From contig NOKP01000001.1 in assembly GCA_002682825.1 (NCBI GenBank), positions 2,634,387-2,698,386 on the forward strand: DNA of 64,000 nucleotides. Direction: 5' to 3'. Below are positions 56,016-64,000 of the stretch, in pieces (the first letter of the stretch is position 1; the number at the start of each line of letters is the position of its first letter). Source of the DNA: Neonectria sp. B-13 (lineage: Eukaryota; Ascomycota; Sordariomycetes; Hypocreales; Nectriaceae). The translations under genes were made by a program, and so were the position numbers. The notes under the pieces were generated by a model that saw only the letters and a program-made list of their open reading frames with translations, did not search any database and was not told the DNA's origin.

Positions 56016-57191
56016 TTAGAAGAGCCTGCCCGCAAAGGTCATGACTCCCGCCAGTAGGGGAGCCAGGACAAGGAGCGAGTGAGAGGCGCGCAGGGAGCCC
56101 GCAGCGCCGATTGGCACGATCTTGCCCTCCGAGTTCATGGCCCAACCACTGGGGATGGCGCCGGTGGACGGCCGGGCCGATGCGACCCAGGGCCAGCCAG
56201 TTTGCGTGGCCGTGGCCGTGCTGTCGTCGACAGCAATACCGACGGGGACATCGGCGGTAACGGTGGTGCCGGCGGCGGTGGCTGTCACGGTGATAGAGTC
56301 GCCGTCTTCGTTGCCGTTGACCTCCCCGTCGACAGCCTCGATGGATTCATACGAGCCCGTGGTGTCGGTGTACTTGTACTCGCTGCCCGTGGAATAATCG
56401 GTGACGACGATTTTCTGGACCTGCATTTTGAAGGGGCCTTGGGTGTAATCGGTTGGGCCCTCTGCCCACTTGATGGTCCCTTGAGCGTTGCTGGGGTCGC
56501 CGCCGGACCAGGCGCCGAACTTGACTTGCATGGGCGTCTGGGGGAATTGGTTGTCCTCGGCGTCGCCGTAGTTGAGGGTCCGGACGGCGGTGCCGCCGAC
56601 CATCCAGATGATCCGGTCCTTGGTCCAGTCGATGGTGTAGGTGATCCATTCCGACTGTGTGCCAGTGACATCATGAAACTGGCCGCGGTTGTACGATGCC
56701 GTTTGGCCCTTGCCGAAGTAGTTGGACTGGATCTCGTCTCCTTTGGCGCCCAGCCACTCGATGTCGATCTCGTCGAGGGTGTCGGACTGGAGCACGAGGG
56801 ATGAGACGATGCCGGCGCCCGGGGCTGCCTTCATCGTGATCTCGACGCGGCCGAACATGATGTAGAAGAGGGAGGCGAGTTGCGGGGCATCGCCACCTTG
56901 GGAGACGGTAAAGGAGGCGCCGTCGTCGTCGTAGGAGGGGGAGCCGGAGGCGGCGAATGAGTTGACCTCGCCTTGGGAGAAGTCAACGTGGACCGACATT
57001 CCGAGAGCGGTGTCGGCAGGGCATGAAGCTGGGAGGAAGTTCGCGTTAGCATCGACACATTGGCTGGGTGGCTTGCCGAAGGGCGACTTACTGCTTTCCA
57101 GAGGGTTACAGCTGCTCCATGTCTGGGCTGAGACTGTGTTGGCCAGTAGGGCAGCCGCGCCCGCGAGGGCGGAAGGGAATGACCATCTCAT
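56016..57191 (-). CDS. Crh-type GH16 cell-wall transglycosylase, GPI-anchored
   Basis: Exons 57191-57092 and 57028-56016 give 370 residues. A signal peptide covers 1-22 (cut near VSAQ). Paired cysteines start the mature protein, and DEIDIEWLG at 119-127 is the GH16 active site with Glu120 as nucleophile, Asp122 and Glu124 as acid/base. WTKDRIIWMVGGTAVRTL and MQVKFGAWSGGDPSNAQGTIKWAEG are typical of the Crh1/Crh2/Utr2 family, which links chitin to beta-1,6/1,3-glucan in the wall. A Thr/Ala-rich stalk and a hydrophobic C-terminus (SLLVLAPLLAGVMTFAGRLF) signal a GPI anchor. The 63-nt intron at 57029-57091 has GTAAGT, GCTAAC and CCCAG sites but is a multiple of three without stops, so read-through adds 21 residues; removal restores the normal Crh N-terminus (NPLESTSCPADTALG). 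Confidence 0.93.
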   Translation of the reverse strand: MRWSFPSALAGAAALLANTVSAQTWSSCNPLESSKSPFGKPPSQCVDANANFLPASCPADTALGMSVHVDFSQGEVNSFAASGSPSYDDDGASFTVSQGGDAPQLASLFYIMFGRVEITMKAAPGAGIVSSLVLQSDTLDEIDIEWLGAKGDEIQSNYFGKGQTASYNRGQFHDVTGTQSEWITYTIDWTKDRIIWMVGGTAVRTLNYGDAEDNQFPQTPMQVKFGAWSGGDPSNAQGTIKWAEGPTDYTQGPFKMQVQKIVVTDYSTGSEYKYTDTTGSYESIEAVDGEVNGNEDGDSITVTATAAGTTVTADVPVGIAVDDSTATATQTGWPWVASARPSTGAIPSGWAMNSEGKIVPIGAAGSLRASHSLLVLAPLLAGVMTFAGRLF

Positions 57192-60100
57192 GACGGAGGT
57201 TGTGTAGGTTCGGAATGTGGGCGGTTGGGTATGCGGGCGACGCAGGGAGAGCGCGCTTTCGAAGGAAAGGGAGGCGTGGATATGCAACTGCTGCAAGCGT
57301 ACGGCACGTGTTCCAGATAACAGGACTCGATGGCGGACTCGGGGGCTCAGGACTCAGGCAATGTACGAAGCACGAGCAGTGTCACACAGGATATTGACTC
57401 GAGCGATGAAAGGTGCAGAATGCGAGATGCCGACCACCGGACGGCGAGACGCAGCGATATATGGCACAAGTAGCACGGAATACGAGCTTGGTTTTCCACG
57501 GCAGGGTTGTTCTGGTGTCCGGCGTACGCAACAGGGCCCAGTTACTGGGATCGCGTGGGTGTTGTACGCAGGCAATTGGCCTGTTTCTGCAGAAGTTGGG
57601 AGGTTGGGTGCTGCTAAGTGCACCTGAGCGCGGCTTGAGGCCTGATGATGTCGTCGAGGGTGGGGCCGGAGTGGCTGGTAGCCGGAGGTTCGGGTGGCTG
57701 GGGTGGGGCTTGCACGCTTCGAGGGCTCCTGAATCTCAATGACGCCACATCACCCACTCTGGGCAAATTTGCTTACCCTAGACCACTCTGGAAGTCTGGA
57801 CATTCTCCCCCAAAGTCCTCGTTTACATATTCCAAGACTAAGTCTCAGATCCGACACCCTAGGAGGTTTTGAGAATTATTGCCTTGCATTTGACTTGCAT
57901 TCGATCGAGTCATCCGGTGGAGAAGAGATCGGATCGGTGCTCCTGGTTTTCAGGTCAACTTCGCTCGCTCTAGGCACCCACACATGCAGGTTCCAGATAT
58001 AACAACGATATTTGATCATGACTTAACGCGCACGCAGAATACAACCTCAGCATGGACATAAATTACCAAACATTGCGGAGCACACAGCCGATATTGCTGT
58101 TGCTATAACCCAAAACAAAACAAAACTCATCATTGGAATTACCGCAATGTCTTAAGAACAGCCAATGTTCCCTCGGGCCCTCCCGATAGACTCGAGCGAG
58201 AGTGAGGCAAATCTCCCCCGCAGCGTGATCTACCCTACAGAACATCATGCCATTTCCCCAGAATTTTCATCCTCGTCATGACCAAAGCAACACCACCACA
58301 CCATATCACAACTCAAATCGCCCAAAACGGCTCGAGACTCGCAGTGCAAAGCAAAAACCAAGGCAGTAAAAAGAAAACCGAATTCTCTCGCCACCACCGT
58401 CTGGGCCCGATGTTTCCCGCCTGCTCGTGATGCATCACGGACTTCGCCCTCTGCCACGGGCAGAGTGGATGACATGACGTGTCAGGTAGAGACAGACATG
58501 CGACGACATCCAATCCGACCGCGAAGCCCCTTCGTCATGCGCGCAGGAAGATACGGCCCTGCATTTGAGATCTTGCCCAGCTTTCGGGCCCGATCCAACC
58601 ACCAAATCCCTTGCATCCTCCCCACTCGTGTTCCGGTGCTATGCCTTGACATGAGGCCATCCAATTCCCAATGTTGTAGCGACCTGTCCCAAAGTGACAG
58701 CCGATTCCCCACTTTCTTTCGTCCAAAGGCCGTGACACCTGCATGTCCGGACCACCCCACCCAGGGCATCGTAACGTGTACCCGGGAGTCCTCCGCAACA
58801 GCAGAGCCGCCGGTTTGGATCCAAAGACGTCAACGGACCCGGACCCCGCCGATAGAGAGGCCGTGGAGGGAAAGAAGCCGACAGAGGCCGGACATCCGTT
58901 GGTGCCTATGGACGAATGCAGAACTAGCACCAGGCAACTTTGCTTCTTGAGATCGGACCGGAGCAAATCGACTCATGACAAGTGCAAGAGTGAATGGTAG
59001 CTGGCTTCCGAAGGCAAGCCAGACAAACGGGCGTCACGAGTGACATGTTTGAGCACTCTGGACCCTCGCGGACAAGTGCGTCCGCAAGTCTCGGAGTAAA
59101 CCACACAGGTAAGCAAGGAAGATAAGGAAAAAAGAACCCAAGTCCAGACTGAGCTGCTATATGCACATTATGATCTCGAGCACATAGTCTTGAGTCACCG
59201 TGCTTCTTAAGTGCTTTGACACTCCACTTGGAGATGCTCAACGGTTTATTTCCAACAGCCTCGATTGGACTGATCTTCCCCCACTGACGCACACACGCAC
59301 ATCAGATGGCCTGCGTCTTGTGTCTCGGTCTCGTGTTACAGCCCCTCGCGTTGGTGGCTCGAATTGCCTGGTTTCCAGGTCGTCGGGGATCTGTGTGAGA
59401 TGCAGCTGAGACTTCAGGCATCAGGCCATCCACAGTGGTTCGAAATTTTGGCAGATTTTGCTCAGTTGGACCCGGCCGGCATAACTCGCGTGCATTAGCA
59501 ACCGAGGACCCTCGCATAAAGATGCAATGAATCGTGCCATATCGGGTGGAAGAAAAAACAAGGTGAATAAGAGGGAGAGAAGAGACAGCAAAAGTAAAAA
59601 AAAAAAAAGGTGAAGGTGGCACACCACACAGAGCACGGTGTGTTCGTAGTGCGTTTTACGCCGACACAAACAAAAACCTAGTGACCGATGGTTGGGATCA
59701 ATCAGCGGTGAATGACATATGTACGAGGAACGACAATAGCAGGGTAAATGCCGACATGTCCTCTTTCTTCCTAGTCATTGTTTGCTGTGACAAACCTTGG
59801 ACGCATCGAATCACGTCTTTCTTGCGGTGATCCGACGCTGCCGCATGGGAAAACCGTATAACCTAGCAAACTTGGGGCCAAGATGGCAGCCACTTTGCAC
59901 GCCGCACATACCCAAAAGACATGGGCTTGCACTAGACTCATGCAGCAGTCGCAGTTCTTGGATATCACCTTGATTGCCGAGTGTGCGGTGTATCAAGAGC
60001 TTTGTACCTCTGTATCAGCTCTCTGCCCGTAAGGTAGGTAGGTACTCTTGAAGATAGTATCCGAAATGTCTGCCGCTGTCCCCACACGTTTGACCCTCTT

Positions 60101-63100
60101 GCCGTGCCGTTGTCCCTTTTGGGGTCGAGGAGTGGCCTACCCACATCCATCTCCTCCTTCGTACATAGTACGGTACCGAGAAGATTTTTCTTTTCTCCGC
60201 TGTCTCGTTTCTTTTTGTTCATGGGGGCTATGGTGGAAACTGGAAAGGCGACAAAGGACTCACCCTCGGAGACGGAAGCGTGGGACCACCCGCGTTCTGC
60301 ATTTGCTTTTTCCTTTCCCAGTGCCGGTAGTTGGAGTGCCACTTGGACCAGGACCACTTTTATAGCAACTGGGTTCACTTTTTCCGAGGAACCTGAGAGA
60401 TCATAATTATAGCGCCAATTTCGCCTGTTGTCTCGTCTTCAGTGGCGTGGACACCACTGTGTCAGGCGTGGGTTTATCCCCTCCATCACGTCGTTCATGT
60501 AAAAAGCATGGATGTTGGGCTAATAAAGGTGGCTTGCCAAATCAAGCAGTGACCATGCTTAAGACGGGAGTTATTGAACTTGAGACGAAGGTCGTCCGTG
60601 GGCCGGTCGCAGTCGAAAAATGCCGAAGGCACCACTTTGCCAGCGAATGGCTGGAAGTAAACAATCGCATGGCGGTAATATCGACTGAGATTGTCTTTGG
60701 CTGCATCACGTGAACGTGGTACTAAGCAAACGTTGCTGTGTTCCAGTGTCTGTCATGGGAATTCCAAAAGCTTGATTGCTGTGATCAAACACCACAATCA
60801 CTAAATAGTCAGTTATCGGTGTAATAGTCCCATTGGGCCATAAAGGTGGCAGGTGCGAACTGCCCCAGGTAAGCTAATCTGTAGACAATAATGTGATAAC
60901 TATCTACAGTATCAAGATACTCTGCCCATTTCAGGTGACCCCACTCGATGACAGATAGACCCAAAGCTTGTGATAAGTCCGGAGACGCTCGCACCACCTG
61001 ACAGAAGCACAGCAGGTGTGCTACATGATCATGGCTTGGTGATAGGCAGTGAGCTAGCTGGATGGTCTGTGTGCGTGTGTTTTAGCCGTGGGGTTGATAG
61101 GTTATTGGTGATAACGCCGAGGTAGTGTGCTAGCTGCCAGTTCGCTTTGTTCCGTCAGTTCGCTTGAGGGCCGGGGAGATGGAGACACTGACTGACCATC
61201 AGACGTGCGGAAGATCCGGACGACTCAATGATCAGTTACCCACTGTCGTATCTCACTTTGGCAAGCATTGCTGTGGTGACTCGCTCATGCCGAAGTGATG
61301 AGGTATTCGGGTAGTTCCTCCTTGCTAGATCGTCAACATGGTATTTGGAGGCGACATCACGAACCGAACCGGCCACCAGTTCATATCATTAAATGATGAT
61401 CTCGCGTCATGCTGAGTAGGGGCCTGAGATTGAGCTGGTGGGGTCTGAAACCTTCGAGAAGGCCCAAGGACATGGTCGGCGGAATGACCATTCGGCCTGG
61501 CAGGGGAAGGAGCCAGCGCTAGCTGGGGCGGACCACACGTCCAGGGCACCCTTGGATACGGGCTGATTTCGAGTGGCCTCCACACTTGGTCGGTCGTTAC
61601 GTCGGAGCATGGTATTGACTCGCGGTGTAGCGGGCCATCCATTCATGGCACACATCTTGGCGACCTTGAGGGACCTGTCAACCTCTAATTTGCGAGGCTC
61701 TTCGCAGCGGCCTCTGGGGTTGATGTGGGACCTACAAGGCAGTCCCATGTCGAGAAATGCATGAACGATGCCTTCACTTGATCCTGGGGCGAAGAGGAGA
61801 CACCAGCCGGTTTTGGATACGTCTTTGCAAACGAGTAGACGACCCCATCCGAATAGTTCGGACGGCCATGGAGACCTTGTTGGTTCAAGGTCGCCGCCAC
61901 CTCAATACTTAGGCTGGCAAGCAGTGATGGAGCAAGGCGGGGGAATGAGCGGCCGAGCCGCGGCAAACAATCTCGTTGGTCGAGGCTGGCTAATGTGAGC
62001 TAGTAATGAAGATGTGTATCTGGGAGGGGATCTTCCAGAATCATGTCAAAATGCGCCGAGCCCCACGCTCCATGAGACAGGAAGGTGGTGGATATGTTCG
62101 AATATCGTCGTGGTGCATTTGGCCGGGCTGGAATCCGGGGAGCGTCCCAAGGGCCGGAGGACAGGGGCATTTGCAGTCCTAGTCGCCGTGGCTCTTATCA
62201 GCGAGATTGGCTGGCCACACGGCTACGTATCCGGGCCGTTGTCCAATTCCCAGTACCAGGATGCCAAGTCCCGCGGGTCTCTGGCCTCTCTCTGGGCCCT
62301 GGTCTAGCGGGCCATTGAGACAGGACCACCCATCAGGGTCCATCCATTGTGCCCCGGCCAAGCCAAGGACGCTCGCTTCCAGGACGGCGTGCCGGGACCT
62401 GAGGATGGTACGTACGGCCGGCCTGAAAGGTCCATTTTGGGGGCTGCGGCCCCAGGTTGATTGAGGATGGTCTGGGTGCCGCGCCATCAATGTCACCCAC
62501 GCACGGATGAGAAGGATTGAGGCAACTTCAGTCAGACTGAGTTCTCGGGTCGGCGAAACTGCAGGACAGCTGCAGGTCGGGGAAGAAAGAATTTTTTTCC
62601 TTGGATAAGAAGATATTTTCTCACATGCGACCCGGCGCCGGGTTGAGATCCTTGAGGCATTAGTCTGGGGCGGAGGGCCAACTGAATCCAGTGCAACGGG
62701 TTCTGTTGCTTGCTGTGCTTGCTGCATATGACTGCAGGTTCAGTACTTCGTACTGGCCTGATCGTTGACGGCCCAACCATAGCGGTGGTGGCGATAGGCC
62801 GCCCTGGAATGGCTAGAGGTACGCTACACTCCGACGTCCTACGGTTTGGGGTCAGGAGTGGGAACGTGATGACTCGTTGCAGATCGTTAGGTAAGTGCCC
62901 GCCGCGTTGCTCGCACGTATCTCTCTGTTGCAATGCACCGGGCTGTGCGCAGCCGGTTCCGCGAAGCCCAAACCCAGCACTAACTAAGCAGCCAACAGCC
63001 AACGGAGCTGACGACATGCTGGTGCTGGGGGTCTGTGCCGCCCTGTGGCCACTGCGCGACGGTGATGTCGATAGCTTCAGAGCACGTTCCATGGAGCTTA

Positions 63101-64000
63101 TGCTATACAGGGAAGGCCAAAGGCCCCGCGGAGGAGGATCAGTGGAATAGATAGGGTCGCCTGGACCTCCAGTGTCCAGGTTCCAGTGGTCGGTGATATG
63201 GCGCTTGATGGCGAGCGATGGCGGCAGCTGGCGATTCTGGGGCAATTTCGGCGCGAGTGGTCTGGTGGCGATGGGCCATCGTGGTCAGAGCTGAAAGGTG
63301 GATGGATACTTGGGCAGGTTGGTTAGGTGGGATGGAAGGATGGATGGACGCCATGCTTGGAGTACTTCGTCCGGATGGATGGATCAATGGAGAAAGAGGT
63401 TGACAAAGTGGAATCACAAAGGAAGGACTGGCCAGCAGCGTTCAGCATTCGTGTGATCGTACATATCGTGGTACTTAGCATGTGTGATATTGAGGTGGGA
63501 ATGAATGCATGCGCTTGGGGGCGTGTGGTTGCGTGCCTTCCTTCCTGCTGACCACAGTACGTGTAGTATACGACCAGACGGGTGGCAGGGCAGAAGGAAG
63601 TGACAGAAGTGACTCCGGGTGCAGGACGAAACGATAGAAGGAACGATGGCGCCTCCTTCACCAGCACTGGCTCTTCCATCAAGTTGTGGTGGCTCTTCCC
63701 TTCGTACCTGCCTGCTCCAGTGTGCTAGTGTGATAATGCGTTCGTGCCTGCTTTTCTGCACAAGACCGACCGGGTTGGTTCCACGGCGGTGTGGTGTGGC
63801 CACAACTGGGCGCCGTTCCTGTTCCTGCATAATGGCGGCGTCGCAGCCTGCACGTTGGAACTGCGCTCTGCACTCTGCACTCTGCAGCAGGACGCCGCTA
63901 TGCAAGGTACCAGAGCAGTGCCACCGCCGACCAGATATGCAGGCGACCAGTCCCAGATACGACACCAGGACCGTCACCGACAGCGGCCAGGCGGCCAGGT
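57192..64000. other. Gene-poor region to the right edge
   Basis: About 6.8 kb upstream of the Crh gene with no frame I can assign. The longest (62532-63245 and 63414-63977 minus, 62179-62727 minus, 58465-58950 plus) have random composition, rich in Arg, Pro, Ser, Cys and Trp, overlap other frames and lack splice partners or domains. Elements seen are an A-rich run near 59595, GTACTTCGTAC-like sites near 62742, GGATGGAT repeats near 63330-63390 and a GCACTCT repeat near 63868. The near part should hold the Crh promoter. The far part may be the promoter and leader of a gene to the right or encode a non-coding RNA. Confidence 0.5.
63328..63392 (+). repeat. GGATGGAT-type imperfect repeats
   Basis: Several GGATGGA/GGATGGATGG copies in two patches, in otherwise unassigned DNA. 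Confidence 0.75.

Noticed and set aside
56079..56804. 241-codon plus-strand frame, Gly/Ala/Asp-rich
   Set aside because: Shadow of the GC-rich Crh coding exon.
62532..63245. 237-codon open frame on the minus strand
   Set aside because: Random composition, no domain, overlapped by equally long frames on both strands, no splice partners.
57192..64000. Transposon or RIP-degraded repeat in the gene-poor right end
   Set aside because: No terminal repeats, transposase or reverse transcriptase motifs, and base composition is not shifted to A/T as RIP would leave it.
1..64000. tRNA genes and CRISPR arrays
   Set aside because: Reading for A/B-box patterns such as GGTTCGANNCC gave only matches inside coding exons, and no spaced direct repeats were seen. 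A covariance-model scan could still find an intron-containing tRNA that I missed.

Overview
The window is a stretch of filamentous ascomycete nuclear DNA (Pezizomycotina, most likely Sordariomycetes; the species cannot be fixed from the sequence). The grounds are short GT-AG introns of about 45-110 nt with CTAAC/CTGAC-type branch points, CT-rich leaders, genes on both strands with 0.4-3 kb spacers, and fungal families such as a C2H2 plus Zn2Cys6 transcription factor, a Crh cell-wall transglycosylase and an LSD1 homologue with an HMG box. A run of exactly 100 N marks a draft scaffold. I reconstructed 17 protein-coding genes with exon borders. I found no tRNA, rRNA, CRISPR array or intact transposon.

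Layout. 1-1881 (-): tricalbin, an ER-plasma membrane tether, running off the left edge. 5551-7535 (-): FYVE-RING E3 ligase of the Pib1 type. 8447-16520: a small metabolic cluster of a cupin (-), an FAD monooxygenase fused to an acetoacetate-decarboxylase-like domain (-), a short-chain dehydrogenase broken by the N gap (+) and an MFS transporter (-). 19309-22573 (+): a transcription factor with two C2H2 fingers and one Zn2Cys6 cluster. 23587-24929 (+): membrane-anchored alpha/beta hydrolase. 25186-29736 (-): full-length ABCB exporter with 12 exons. 32144-34238 (+): histidyl-tRNA synthetase with two possible starts and a C-terminal pentapeptide repeat. 36622-37783 (+): unrecognised protein. 38408-40000 (-): Ca2+/calmodulin-dependent kinase. 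42092-42771 (+): UBE2W-like E2. 43487-45674 (+): Vps33. 46425-49780 (+): LSD1-type demethylase. 50161-51407 (-): ATP synthase gamma. 51985-55086 (+): DNA topoisomerase I. 56016-57191 (-): Crh-type GH16 enzyme. 57192-64000: almost 7 kb with no gene I can support.

How the genes relate. Most are housekeeping genes with separate jobs: membrane contact and endolysosomal traffic (tricalbin, FYVE-RING, Vps33), translation, respiration, DNA topology, chromatin and signalling. The 8.4-16.5 kb block is the only region that reads as one accessory pathway. Two redox enzymes are transcribed divergently from one 1.1 kb promoter, one is covalently joined to a decarboxylase-like domain, and a cupin and a transporter flank them. 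No polyketide or peptide synthase backbone is present, so a catabolic or tailoring role for a small, perhaps aromatic, acid is more likely than a complete natural-product pathway. This block is the best candidate here for undescribed biology.
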